Both the position numbers and the translations under genes were made by a program. DNA of 64,000 nt from the NCBI GenBank assembly GCA_031769625.1, contig JAUIMM010000484.1, positions 1,736,001-1,800,000 on the forward strand, given 5' to 3'. Shown one piece after another: positions 1-10,557 of this stretch. Position 1 is the first letter of the stretch; every line of letters begins with the position of its first letter. Source of the DNA: Taudactylus pleione (Eukaryota > Chordata > Amphibia > Anura > Myobatrachidae). Below the pieces are notes generated by a model. That model was not told the origin of the DNA. It worked only from the letters and a program-made list of their open reading frames with translations, and searched no databases.

Positions 1-132
1 CTTGCAAAAGTATTAATTCTTCCTAAAAAGTCACAAATTTGTCTGTATTACAAGTGACATTTGCATAGACTGGTCCAGACTACATTTTTATTGCAAACCA
101 ATTCTCTCATAAAGTAAGTTTTCAAACTCATA

Positions 133-731
133 GGGCCTGATTCAGAGCCGCTCGTAAGCGGCCGCTCGTTCGCTCCGAGCGATGTTCGCACAACTGCGCA
201 TGCATATGGGTTGTAATACGCATGCGCGAACCAGTCATTGCGGTCGGAAATTGTGTGCTCGCAAAATAGCGAGTGCCTGCTAATGTGAGTGACAGAATGA
301 GGCGTTTGTAGGTGGTAACAGGGGAAGGTGCTTGAAAACGGGGAGTGGAGATCCGAACGCAGGCGTGCCAAACGGTCAAAACGGGCGTTTTAAGGGTGTG
401 CATAATTAACAAAGCAGCGTCATCGACCACGTCACTTGGTTGTTTTATAGTCAGAACTGCTCGCATGATTGTGGTAGGAAAATGCTACCACAAGCACTGC
501 GAGCAGTTCAGATGCCTTTCGATATACTCGATTAATCTAATAAATAGCGTAGATGACGTATGATGCGAGTGGCCAGGGGGCGTTTTTTAAAAAATAGCGA
601 GCGCATGTTTCGTTTGCTCATTCAGACATAGAGGCGTCAACAGACCGCAAAGAGCGAGCGCACTATTTAAATATCCGGCCCCTTTTTCTGAACGAGCGAG
701 CGCAAATAGCGTCCGGCTCTGGATCAGGCCC
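133..731. mobile_element. PIF/Harbinger-type MITE, 3-bp TSD ATA
   Basis: The ends are inverted repeats, GGGCCTGATTCAGAGC on the left and GCTCTGGATCAGGCCC on the right. ATA flanks both sides (130-132 and 732-734). Removing the insert plus one ATA restores the inverted repeat of the host Tc1 element, TTTTCAAACTCATAATTCAT, exactly as in the other arm near 5385-5405. This proves both boundaries and the 3-bp duplication. The interior is rich in GCGAGCG/CGCTCGC motifs. A 13-bp motif at 591-603 also occurs near the left end of the 8 kb Harbinger element at 20905-20917. There is no coding capacity. Confidence 0.85.
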
Positions 732-1038
732 ATAATTCATTATTTGTAGATTTTCTTTAAAAAATAAAGAAATTAAAATGCTGCTTGCATAAGTAATTAA
801 CCCCTGTGTGGTGGAAGATCCAACTTTACACAGATGAAAGATATTGCCCTAACAATTACCTTTTAATTAGCCTTTAACTGTGAATCATTTAAAAAAGTAT
901 ACGTTTATGGATAAAAGACCCCTTAGTTCAAATAGCATTGCTGAAAGAAAGCTATGGAAATGAAGGCCAAAGAACATTCTAAGAAAAATAATAATAACCA
1001 GGGAAGCCCGGTGGTAATCGCCTTAGTTATGAATAATA

Positions 1039-1380
1039 TTATGGATATTTGTTACTGAGGATATTATGGAGATAATGAGTCTGTAATTTCAGGGTATTTG
1101 TCATAAAGAGTTCTGCTAAATATGGTGGAACAACCACATTGGGCAACGAAACCTTTCCATTGTGACAGCAGTCTGAAAAATGGGCGTTAATCTCCTCTAC
1201 CAAGAAATTTAGGGCACCACAGTTCACACATTGCACATCCATAGGACCCAAAGGGTAGTATTGTGGCGAATATATGTCATCTTTTAATGTAAGCAACGTA
1301 TTAGTTGATCTTGTTATATGTAGTTTTGGGCGACCTGCAACGTAAGTGTTCCACCATGTCGATGTCCTTGAGGCCGGCAT
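1039..1380 (-). pseudogene. Helitron Rep/helicase N-terminal fragment
   Basis: This 113-codon frame contains a Cys-x2-Cys (VQCVNCGALNF) followed by a Cys-Cys pair in DCCHNGKV. That matches the zinc-binding segment (C-x2-C-A...CCxNGKV) that precedes the Rep domain in animal Helitron proteins. The rest of the protein, including the Rep HUH motif and the helicase, is absent, so this is a small fragment. It lies inside the left half of the old Tc1-like element. I could not find Helitron termini (5' TC, 3' hairpin plus CTRR). The family call rests on this one motif. Confidence 0.6.
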
Positions 1381-2207
1381 CTAGGCATGTTTGGTGTAAA
1401 CAATGAGAGGTGAAGCGAATAATGACATAATACAGCAGTCAGTGACTGAGGTCCCCACAAAAGACGTACTGAAATATGTAACTGCAAATAACTGTCACAG
1501 TTTCATGACCACCCAGCAGGTCACATGTTCCAGGTCATCTAGCAGGTGCACAGTGAGAGTTCAGCAAATATCACATTTTCCAGAGCACAATGGTGATGCA
1601 TTGTAAAAGGCGGGCAGACGTTTTGCCACATAAATCCGAAATGAAGCAACATATTACAACGCCAATATTGTTTTGCAAATCTATGGACCAAGACCTTTAA
1701 TTTGGTATATGATGTGCCTTGCTCAGACAACGGCATCATAGAAATTAGAAATATGTCACTCGTAAAAGTCGTCCTTCTCCTATTAATATATAGAAGTTAT
1801 ATACATGCACTAGGTAGGAAAAGGCTACAAAGTATAAGTGCTCAGCTATCCCATTGTTGGATCACTTGTGAGGAAATGGAAGCTGCACAATACAACCTAT
1901 GCACTGCCTAGGAAAGGGAAGTCACAGAGAGGGCAACTACCACTTTGAAGAAGCTACAGAGTTCAGAGACTGGAGTGAAGGTGCACCAATCAGTCATATC
2001 AAGAACTGCCATTACTGAAGAAAAAATAAAGCACAACTGGAGTTTCTAAGGAAACAACAATGTGACTCAGCTAATATATGGGGTAAGGTTTTATGGTCAC
2101 ATGAGGCAAAAAGCATGGGGGTGGCAGTATCATGTTGTGGGAATGCTTTTCCTCATCGGGGACTGGGCATCTTGTTAAAATTGAAGGAATGATGAACGGT
2201 GTAAAAT

Positions 2208-2570
2208 CATATTTGCCGACAATCAGTTCCCTCCTTCTGGGAGGGAGCTGATTGTCGGCTAACAGCGGGGGGTGTGCCCGGCCATTGATGTCACATTGGG
2301 GGCGGAGCCAGGGTGGGGCCGCATGATCGCATCATTATGGCCCCACCCTCTCTTCACAATGACGTTATTTTCGGCATTGTGAAGCAGGGGGCGGGGCCAC
2401 GATGACACGATTCAGCGCGAATCACGTCATCAGCCCCCCCGCTGCGGTGTTTTTTAGTTTATTCTGGGGGGAGGTCAGGAGGGTTGCTGGCTGCCGGGAG
2501 ACTTGCCTGCCTTTCCAGGGACCCGAAAATCGGGAGGCTCCCGGCCAAATTGGGAGGGTAGGCAAGCCTG
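2208..2570. mobile_element. 363-bp nonautonomous element, 8-bp TSD TGTAAAAT
   Basis: The copies of TGTAAAAT at 2200-2207 and 2571-2578 flank this insert exactly, and its removal restores the Tc1 transposase reading frame. The left end starts CATATTTGCC and the right end reads GGCAAGCCTG, a short imperfect inverted repeat. A strong hairpin follows the left end (2216-2258, GCCGACAATCAG paired with CTGATTGTCGGC). Related ends (CATACTT...GTATG with GGGAG motifs) occur at 5711-6026, 48096-48531 and 52132-52527. An 8-bp TSD fits hAT, but I cannot assign the family from the ends alone. Confidence 0.7.
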
Positions 2571-2800
2571 TGTAAAATACAGGGTGATACTGCAAGACAA
2601 CCTCCTTCAGTCTTCTAGAAAACTAAAGCTTAGTAGAAAGTTCTCCTTTTAGCAGGACAATATTCGCCAGCACATGGCCAAAGCAACACTGGAGTGGTTG
2701 ATCAACAAAAATGTATATGTTCTACAATGCGCAAGTCCAGATCTCATTCCAGTTGAGAAATTGTTGTAGTATTTGAAAATTGCATCCCACAAGCGTCATC

Positions 2801-2983
2801 CAACCGAGCTGATAACCTGGACCATATGCACATGAAAGAATGGGCAAATATCACTCCCAAACGGTGTGCAAAGATGGTAGAAACTTGCCTCAGCATACTT
2901 AAATCTGTTACTGCTGCAAAAGATGGTTCTACCAAGTGCTAGTCTGGAGGGCTGAAATTCAGTGCTTATGCAGCAACATTTCT
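2801..2983 (+). repeat. 183-bp direct duplication, copy 1
   Basis: This segment of the Tc1 transposase 3' end is repeated at 5168-5350. The two copies have identical length and only about six or seven mismatches. They flank the Penelope-bearing block on both sides, so the duplication arose when that block arrived or shortly after. Confidence 0.9.
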
Positions 2984-3030
2984 AAAAGAACACTAGAGGA
3001 GAATAATAAGATCTACTTTATAACTATTCA

Positions 3031-3678
3031 GGGGCAGCACACAAAGTGAAGAAGATCCTCAAAAAACATTGGTCATTACTGCATATGGATGACAAACTAC
3101 ATTCCCTACTACCTATCCAACCAGATATAGTCTTCCGCATGGCACTGGATCAAGGTAGGAAATTAGTGATTAATCACAGTAAACCACATAAAATCCATTC
3201 TGCATAGCAAACTCTGGACGGCCAGAAAGTCAATACATTCTTTTATCATTGTGGCAGGCGCCGGGCCTATAAACAATTACACTATAAAAGCACTGCTCCA
3301 ACTAAAGAAATAACATCAGCCAGAACCAATAAAAAATATAGGATCAAGGACTTCATCACCTGTGACAGTTGCAACGTTATATATATGTTAACGTGCCCGT
3401 GTCAACTTCAATACATTGGGAGAACTACTCGCCACCTGAAAATTAGGATCAGTGAACACATATCCAACATTGAAAAAGGATTTGTGGGGCACAGTGTTTC
3501 AGACCATTTTAGAATGGTCCATGACAGTAATCCGGAAGGACTCAGGTACACTGGAATAGAGAAGGTCCAGGTTAATTGGAGAGGTGGGGTCCATTTGACT
3601 AGAATCGATCAAGTAGAGAGCTGCTGGATCTTTGATATGAAGTCCCGTCAACCAGAGGGACTGAATATAGACCCATAA
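3031..3678 (+). pseudogene. Penelope-like RT C-terminus plus GIY-YIG endonuclease
   Basis: The frame starting near 3043 reads KVKKILKKHWSLLHMDD and LLPIQPDIVFRMA, the linker that follows reverse transcriptase in Penelope-like proteins. One in-frame TAG near 3208 follows. Then come a cysteine-containing segment and the endonuclease: VIYMLTCPC, LQYIGRTTRHLKIRISEH and a C-terminal ESCWIFDMKS. VIY...YIG is the GIY-YIG motif, and the Arg of KIRISEH fits the catalytic position. The last 97 codons (3385-3678) are open and end in a natural stop. The reverse transcriptase core is absent, so the copy is 5'-truncated and dead. Confidence 0.82.
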
Positions 3679-4495
3679 GCAATTATCTGCATCAACAGAA
3701 TGAGTCAAAGTATACCCACTGACCTCTAAATACTCCGCTCCATTCCAGAAGAGGGTTTTGTCATGTACATTTCCAACATATTGATGCGAGTGGGTTATTA
3801 ACTATACTGAGAAATCCAGTATACTGATTAGGAGAACATCAATACTATGTTTAATACCCAACATGCAAGGATATGAATAGCAGCATATGTATATGAGAGA
3901 GAGATTGAGTATCCATAACATGTTATATAAGACAAGCCAATTTATCCTTTAAGTAATATGACCTCTTAAAAAATATAAAAAAATAAAAAGTAAGAAAATC
4001 TCTGTATATACAATCATACAGATCAAACACCTTATTCAAATAATCACTGGTACAAATATCTAAGTAACAATAGTAACAACAGTCCACTGGGTTACTGCAT
4101 AAGGGGTTAACATCTATTAGAACAATGATGATTGGATTTGATACCGACACAAACACACAGTCCCATTCATTGAAAAGCCTGAAGCTTTATGACTGACAAA
4201 GTCACATCCAAAATGGCTGCCCCCAACATGGAGACATTTTTCATCACAAGTTATTGGAAAATGTTATAAGGACAAAGCGCAAGCCCGGGGAGAGACATGT
4301 GCCCTCATATGATAAGAAAGGTCCCCGTGGAGCTCGCAGAGCATGCGCACCTCAACAGATCAACAGGAAAACTACACAGACTCTACTGGCAGAATCGGCG
4401 CGGCAGCAGACACCGCACAACCGGAAGTAATGAAATTACAGTGACATGGAAGCTCCGGTAAGGTATATAAGACGCACTTTAAGCCCACTGCACCA

Positions 4496-4545
4496 CCTAC
4501 CCTTGAAAAAGTCTCTACAAGAGATGAAACGCATTGGGACATTAA
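4496..4545 (+). ncRNA. Degenerate hammerhead-ribozyme-like motif
   Basis: AAAGTCTCTACAAGAGATG is followed by GAAACGC. GTCTC pairs with GAGAT (one G-U) to form a stem with a short loop, directly followed by GAAA. This matches stem II plus the GAAA core of hammerhead ribozymes known in terminal repeats of Penelope-like elements. The other core box, expected as CTGANGA just before the stem, reads CTTGAAAA and looks decayed. Probably an inactive remnant. Confidence 0.35.
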
Positions 4546-5167
4546 TTTAACTTTACCTGGATATACCATTAATTTTATCGTTGTTCCCTTGTATGTATCG
4601 TCACCCCCTTCCCAAGTCTTGTCACCCTTATATACCTGTATCACCATGCCAGTGAACAGGAATAAAACCCACAGTTTTAGCCCTAATTTCATATGGTTAT
4701 GCTGGTGTTTTAGTTGGATCTCAGTCCACATCCTCTCACCCGCACACAACCTACCCTGTGGAGCAAGGTCACCTGGTGGACCAGCAGGCAGATGACAGAG
4801 ATCGGGTGGAGAGGAACTGTAAGATCATCAACACACCAGCGAAGAGGGTTTAAGACTGTTTCACATTGGACTTTATACATCATTAACAACTCCATTAACA
4901 TTAGACTACTGTACTGTGCCATTTAGAAGAACGCACTGCCAAAAGTTTTTGCAATCAGGTTGAGCAAGCCCTATTGATACATTCCCTTTAAGAACGCCCA
5001 TCATACAGTGCAAGCAGGTGGTTCACACCGGTACTTATATATAACGTCACTGACATTTCGATACAGAGCTTGACACACAAATTACTATACATTACTAATA
5101 CACACATATATTTATTTTCTAGCCATTAGATCTCTAAGCGCTGAAGTAACTTCCTGCATTTATTTAT

Positions 5168-5350
5168 CAACCGAGCTGATAACCTGGACCATATGCGCAT
5201 GAAAGAATGGGCAAATATCACTCCCAAACGGTGTGCAAACCTGGTAGAAACTTACCTCAGCATACTTAAATCTGTTACTGCTGCAAAAGATGGTTCTACC
5301 AAGTACTAGTCTGCAGGGCTGAAATTCAGTGCTTATGCAGCAACATTTCT
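5168..5350 (+). repeat. 183-bp direct duplication, copy 2
   Basis: This is the second copy of the Tc1 3' coding segment, and it continues directly into the right inverted repeat of the Tc1 element. Copy 1 at 2801-2983 instead runs into the Penelope block. Copy 2 therefore sits in the original context on the right, while copy 1 keeps the original context on the left. Confidence 0.9.
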
Positions 5351-5710
5351 CAGTTTTAATTTTTTTAAAAGAAAAAGCCTGTAGACAAATTATGAATTAT
5401 GAGTTTGAAAATATACTAGGGCCTAGTGGTTGCAATAAAAATACTCTCTGGAACAACCTGTGTAAGTGTCGATTGTATTACAGACAAATCTGTTGACTTC
5501 TAGTTGATTCAATATTTAAAAAAAAATTGTAATATTCATATGTAATACCTGCTCACCTATAGTAGCAAGGGCGTAAATACCAAAGGTGCAGGTGGGGGGT
5601 GGGGATGTCTTCCTTGTCTGTCCTTTGCTTCCATGTGAGCTTTTTGACATTGGGCAGTGCATGGGGCCCTTACATATGTTGGTTTGGGGCCCACAAATAA
5701 CTAGTTACTC

Positions 5711-6026
5711 CATACTTTCCGGGACGAGATGTAGCTGACCACTTTAGGGACGGGTCCAGGCTCTAACATCATTAGGCCCCTTTGTGGCAAAATACTACGA
5801 ATTGCAGGTCTGTAGAGAAGGGGCAGGGCTGAAACAACATGATTCGTGAGATTTTAGTCCCGTCCCCTCCATATAGACACACAATTCCAGGTATTATCTC
5901 TCCATCCTGCCCACTTCACTAAGAAGTGGGCGGGATGTGGAAGATCCGCCCACTCTTCCAAGGGGCCGGGGGACTCCATGAAAAATCATTAGTCTCCCAC
6001 ACCTTTCGGGAGAGTAGGTAAGTATG
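5711..6026. repeat. Short interspersed TIR element with GGGAG motifs
   Basis: The left end CATACTTTCC and the right end GAGAGTAGGTAAGTATG form an imperfect inverted repeat. The interior is GC-rich with CGGGACG and TCTCCC tracts. The ends resemble those of the copies at 2208-2570, 48096-48531 and 52132-52527, so this is a related, older member. No clear TSD. Confidence 0.4.
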
Positions 6027-6458
6027 AATATAGTATAGTAGGGTTAAGTAACTGGAATCCTGAATACAGTATCTTTTGCACTTTTTCCAGAAAGTTGGCA
6101 GTGCCTCTACCCAAGCTTAGTAATACTCCAAAGATCCTCCCAGGAGTTGGATTGGGAAAACCCCCATACATTAAGATTTAGGTGGTTGATAATTTTACAT
6201 GACTTAAGATAGGACACAGCAATAGACACTATACTGCTGAATTAACTTATTGAATATTTAATTTAAACTGGATAGCCAGTGGGTTAAGGCAGGGCCAGCA
6301 ACAGAAATCACGGGGCATGGTACATGCATTTTTTTGCGCCCCCCCCCCACTGCAGTCGGTATTCAGTTGTCACGAGGGAGGTCACATAGTTCGAAAGATG
6401 CTTGTTTGCGAAGGAATATAACCAATGTGGCTGTCATATAGCAAAGGTTTGACCCGAA
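6027..6458. other. Anonymous DNA
   Basis: No coding region or terminal repeats recognised. A C-run near 6340 sits in a GC-rich patch that could be an old repeat end. Confidence 0.4.
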
Positions 6459-6962
6459 ATGGGTGGGTATACAATCAGGAAGCCAGCTGCCTTAATACCG
6501 GCAGCCGGCTTCCCGACTGTCATATCCCGGCGAGGGATGAAATGCCGGGCGTCTAGATGTAGACGCCTGACATGACAGCCGCAGGGGCGGGGAGGGTTAG
6601 GTTTAGGGTACCCGGGAGGGACTTAGGGTTAGGCACCCCCCAGGGAGGGTTAGGGTTAGGCTAGGGGGAGGGAGGGAAAGGGTTAGGCACCCCCGGGGGG
6701 GATTAGGGTTAGGCACCCCCCCAGGAGACTTAGGTTTAGGCAGCGGGGAAGGGGGGGAGTTAGGGTTAGGCACTTAGAGGGGGTATTAGGGTTAGGCACT
6801 TGGGGGGGAGGTTAGGGTTAGGCACCCCTAAGGGAGGGTTAGGGGTTAGGTTAGGTTAGTTAGTACTTACCTATCCACGATCGGGATTTCCAGCGCTGTC
6901 GGGCTTCCGCTGATGTCGGCCAGGCGCTGCCGGGAATCGAACCGCCGGCCAACGGGTGATAT
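6459..6962 (+). repeat. Telomere-like interspersed repeat, copy 1
   Basis: The left part reads GGAAGCCAGCTGCC and GGCAGCCGGCTTCCCGAC, an inverted pair, then ATGCCGGGCGTCTAGATG. The centre (about 6590-6870) is an array of GGGTTAGGGTTAGGCACCCC-like units of variable length. The right part has CCACGATCGGGATTTCCAG and GGGAATCGAAC. The same order is seen at 39704-40285 and 48885-49346, so this is a defined dispersed family, not degenerate telomere. A fragment of the left part is also at 29255-29410. No coding capacity. Confidence 0.75.
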
Positions 6963-7225
6963 GGAAAAGCAGTGGGTAACAGGGTAAGGGTGAAAGGGAG
7001 AGGGTAATAGGGAGAGGCAGAGGGTAATGGGAAGAGGGTGACAGGGTGAAGCAGAAGGTGACAGGGAACGGGTGACAGGGAGAGGGTAACAGGTAGAGGC
7101 AAAGGGTGACAAACAGAGGGTAATAGGGAGAAACAGAGGTTGATAGGGAGAAGCAATGGGTGACAGGGTAAGGGTGAATGGGCGTGGGTGATGATAGAGG
7201 GTGGGAGGCAGTGGGTGACGGGAGA
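6955..7225 (+). repeat. Purine-rich minisatellite
   Basis: Degenerate tandem copies of GGGTGACAGGGAGAGG, GGTAACAGG and GGGTAATAGGGAGA fill this stretch. The C-rich strand therefore has long open frames that are not genes. It starts where telomere-like copy 1 ends. Confidence 0.7.
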
Positions 7226-7975
7226 GGGTGAGAGTATAAACAAATTATAAAAAAAATAGTAAGGAACTCACCTTTCACCCAGTCCTTTTGCAGAGACACT
7301 ATCTACAGCAGGCATCTTCCTCTGGCTGACACAGCAGGGCAAAGCCAGAGCCCTATGAGTGACGGAGGAGACCAGGACTGCATACCCTAGGAACATAGAG
7401 AGGCCAGACTCCTGTCATCTGCTTTTTGTGCCGGGGCCGGTCACTAGAGTGTGACGTCAGGCCCCTGGCACCAGCAATGTCACAGAGGAGAAGGTAAGAG
7501 GAGAGGAGGGGGGGAGACGCGAGGGGAGGAGAGGGGGGTTGGATCACCTCCTCCTTCTTTGCTACGGTCCGCAGCAATCTACTTTAATGAGTCAGTCTGA
7601 CTCATTACAGTACTACTGTCAATGCCGGTTTGGGCACCCTCATTACTGCGGGCCCCGGTGCAATGCACTGCTGGAAAATACACCACTGAGCCCGTACATG
7701 CCTGCAGCAGTGCTGGCTGCAGTTACAGCTGGGTTTGTCACTGGGCCCCTCCGGGCCCCTAGAATCTCAGGGCCTCCAAGGTCTGTGCCCCTAGTCCCCC
7801 CCTGTCGCTGGGCGTGGGTTAAGGTAACCAATATAGATTCTTCACCAGGGTGGGAAGTAAAAGCCACTACAAAGTATCTTAACTCTGAAAGACACACAGG
7901 TTACATAACAATGCCATATATTTCCAGCTACAGCAAAACTTCTTACAGAATATGACCCCTTATTCCGTATTCCCT
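7226..7975. other. Anonymous GC-rich DNA
   Basis: Nothing recognisable as coding. The part near 7720-7810 has repeated GGGCCCCT motifs typical of decayed repeats. Confidence 0.4.
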
Positions 7976-8165
7976 AAACTCATTGTTATATTTATTTATT
8001 ATTAATTAATTAATAAATGTATTTATTAATAGTTTCTTATATAGCGCAGCATATTCCGTTGCACTTTACAATTGGAAACATTAATAGAACAATACTGGGT
8101 AATAACAGACAGATATACTGTATAGGTAGGAAGGCCCTGCTCACAAGCTTACAATCTATAGATTA
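7976..8165 (-). repeat. L2-type LINE/SINE 3' tail
   Basis: Reading the minus strand gives TAGATTGTAAGCTTGTGAGC, GCAGGGCC and later TTGTAAAGTGCAACGGAATA, then TGCTGCGCTATATAAG and an ATTAATAAA-type tail. This is the widespread vertebrate L2-derived 3' end shared by L2 LINEs and the SINEs they mobilise. Only the tail is present. A second tail fragment on the plus strand is at about 12430-12466 (AAAGCGCTACGGAATATGTT). Confidence 0.6.
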
Positions 8166-10557
8166 TATGTACTCAATAAGCTACGGCTCACTCCTAATAA
8201 ACTTTAATCACCCTATTTAAATAATTACCTAATACTTCCCTTTACAGAGGGTAGGGATACTTAATTTAAATGATATAACCCCCCTTTAGAAATTGCCCTC
8301 TACCATACACTTCATGCACTCGCATTTACACTGACCTTAACTAAAGAGGAACTTATTAATTGTTGCCCATGGACATGTTAGTGCACATGTAATAGAAATA
8401 GCCTTGTACATCCTCTAAATTTTACTGAAGTAAACTAGATCCTTAAAGTTGAAGTCTATCTGCAACCTGAAAATGCTTTTGTCTCCTTAGTAAAATGTAA
8501 TAATAGTTATGAAGTAGGCTTGTAAAGTAGCGGATCTTAATGCAAAGATGACAGTGATGACTGTCTTTCCCCTGAGGGAGATGGGGTGAACTAGAATGGA
8601 TAACACCAAGGTAAACTGTCAACCCACTCACTGAGACAGCATTGTCTGTGTCAATAGTAATGAAAGTTTGGTACAGTATAGACTGTGCTCTCTCAGAATA
8701 AGTTGGTAACTTCTCTCCTTAAATACCTCTAATGTACTGATTGCAATATGTGATGAGTCCTTGTGGAATGTTTGAAGCAAGTTTCCTGAGTATATTTTAT
8801 GTATAAACCATTAAACATCTTGGCTTTTTGTGTCTTGATGTATACATTTTGCCACTGAGTGCCTGAACTGATGAGTGAGACGTGTCAATATTTCTACCTA
8901 AATTTATGGATATCCTTGTGGCCAGTTGGGCAACTGGTCATCATCATCATCATGCCATCATGATTTATGTGTGGAGGCCTTGGGGCTGTAGTACCATCTG
9001 CCCCATTGTTAGTCTGATCAGAGTGGATCTACATATGCTATTGGTACGGGATTTGGATACCTATATATTTAGTCTGGGTGTGGTGTTACATAATTATTTT
9101 AATTTGATTTTAGTTGCCCATCTGTGATTGGAATATATTGCAAAGGACTGCAGTCCAGTGGCCATCTTGCTGCAGGCTGGTGGTGTGGCTTCCCTTCAAT
9201 ACAATGGTAGGCTGATTTTATACTACTGACATCAGTGACAATGCTCTTCTGAGTGGTCCTGGTTAGTGTATTGATATGCGTGTTGGATACCTCCAACTTG
9301 CCATTGAGAAAGGGAAGTTGTTGTTAACTTTGCACAAGATGAGTAGTCATTGAATAGCTGGTTGTTTTTGTTGCATATGTGTGTACTATTGGCGAAATAT
9401 AGCAGAGTAATAGTATACACCAGCAGATTCCTCAAAGACAGCAAACATCCCAGGATCTCACAGAGCTATATGGAAAACTACTGTGCCCTTCTTACTGTGG
9501 CGCTCTTTCACAGTTACAAGATGGTGCTGTGCATACGCAGAGGACCAAATAGCACCCATCTTGGTAATGGAGTAAAAGCCTCCCTGAGGGAGCAAATGGA
9601 AACTGTGCTGTAGCGCTCTCCACATTTCAACAGTTCATTCTTCTCCCTCTGAAATGTAGTAGTTGGGAAGATCTCAGTTTGTGGATGTGGGGTTGCATTT
9701 CCCTATACTGGTTTTCAGCACCCACCTATGCTTGGAGTTTCTGTTTTAGGGCAGGGTAGTTTTCTTTATTTTAAGCATGGTGATGGACTAGGTTCTTTAC
9801 TGAGAACCTTGGCAGCCCAGTATCCATCTTTCTACACAGCAGAGGTGCACTTCCCTTCAGAACACTGTGTAGGCTGATTTCAACTTCCTGGGGTCAGCAG
9901 CTGCACCTGATTGGGCAGGGCAGGTGTGTGTGTGTGTGTGTGGGGGGGGGGGGGCTATGTATGTGCTATTGGTATGGGAGTCAGTGACCTCTCATTTCTC
10001 TGCTATTGTTGTAAGACCAATTGGCCCATGAAGATGTTGTTCAAAGTGAGATTTTGTTAAGTCAAAAGGATCCACTGATTAACTGTCCGTTCTTTCTCCC
10101 ACCACCATACTGTTTTAATTAATAATATTGCTGTCCAATTTTCATGTCACATAAATCTCATGATTGACAATTTCAGTCTGTATGAATCTGTATGATCTGT
10201 ATAATAACGCAGAATGGCATGTTGTGAATGAGGGCATGCCTATGCCCCTTCCCCCTCCTCACTGTCTGTCCATTGCCAGTGCTAGGTTCTTCTGCTGTTT
10301 CACCAGACTCTCAGACCTGCTCCAATATTTTGAATAGTGCCCATATCTGGAAAAAAACAACATTCAGGTGGGCAGGTCCTACTGCCGCATACAACAGCTT
10401 ACCATGATCGCTGCCCTGTATATGTCTGATATATTACATACACTGTGCTTTGCATGAGGTAGACTATCTTTTTAGGAGCTAATTGTGTCCTTTAATCAAA
10501 TAAACCTTTAGAAATCCTGTGTTTGCCCCTGCTGGCATATGCCAGGTACATTTTACT
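8166..10557. other. Anonymous DNA with a diverged internal duplication
   Basis: No coding region recognised. About 9150-9230 resembles about 9800-9890: both read (C)CATCTT...GGCTTCCCTTCA or CACTTCCCTTCAG, followed by GTAGGCTGATTT. Phrases near 9040 and 9970 (TGCTATTGGTA, GGGA) are also shared. This suggests an old duplication of a unit of roughly 0.65-0.9 kb. A TG run followed by a G run lies at 9926-9952. Confidence 0.35.

Larger units (their letters stand above)
1870..2983 (+). pseudogene. Tc1-like transposase remnant (interrupted)
   Basis: Translating this stretch in shifting frames gives recognisable Tc1 landmarks in order. RRATTTLKKLQSSETGVKVHQS lies in about 1930-2000, HGGGSIMLWECFSSSGTG and LVKIEGMMN around 2115-2195, QQDNIRQHMAKATLEWL around 2650-2700, and SPDLIPVE near 2735-2760. 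These correspond to the DNA-binding region, the GGGS/W block, the second catalytic Asp and the catalytic Glu of the DD34E transposase. Several stops and frameshifts break it. A 363-bp element at 2208-2570 splits it; joining across one copy of the 8-bp TSD restores the Tc1 reading (NGVKYRVILQDNLLQS). Confidence 0.8.
2984..5167 (+). mobile_element. Penelope-like retroelement block
   Basis: This 2184-bp block sits between the two 183-bp copies of Tc1 sequence. It holds the 3' coding end of a Penelope-like element at 3031-3678, then about 1.5 kb of noncoding DNA. That DNA includes AAAGTCTCTACAAGAGATG and GAAACGCATTGGG at 4508-4537, the kind of sequence found in amphibian Penelope terminal repeats. 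The 5' part of the reverse transcriptase is missing. A target duplication as long as 183 bp is far longer than the usual 10-20 bp for this group. Confidence 0.7.
1..5560 (+). mobile_element. Old Tc1/mariner-like transposon with nested insertions
   Basis: The first 130 bases (continuing at 735-800) match the reverse complement of about 5340-5520. Shared stretches include TTTGTCTGTA, TTTTTATTGCAA and TTTTCAAACTCATA, so these are the long inverted repeats of one element. Degenerate Tc1 transposase code lies between them on the plus strand. The element has been enlarged to about 5.5 kb by at least three insertions: a MITE at 133-731, an 8-bp-TSD element at 2208-2570 and a Penelope-like block at 2984-5167. 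A Helitron fragment also sits inside. The outer ends are not exact, and the left tip may lie before base 1. The transposase is full of stops, so the element is dead. Confidence 0.75.

Noticed and set aside
4372..4749. 125-codon minus-strand ORF
   Set aside because: Lies in noncoding Penelope terminal sequence; no domain or conserved motif.
6590..6870. Interstitial telomere or chromosome fusion point
   Set aside because: The TTAGGG-like units are imperfect and carry GGCACCCC; the same array with the same arms occurs at two other places, so it is a dispersed repeat.
6860..7299. Proline/serine/leucine-rich ORFs on the minus strand
   Set aside because: Low-complexity reading of the purine-rich minisatellite.
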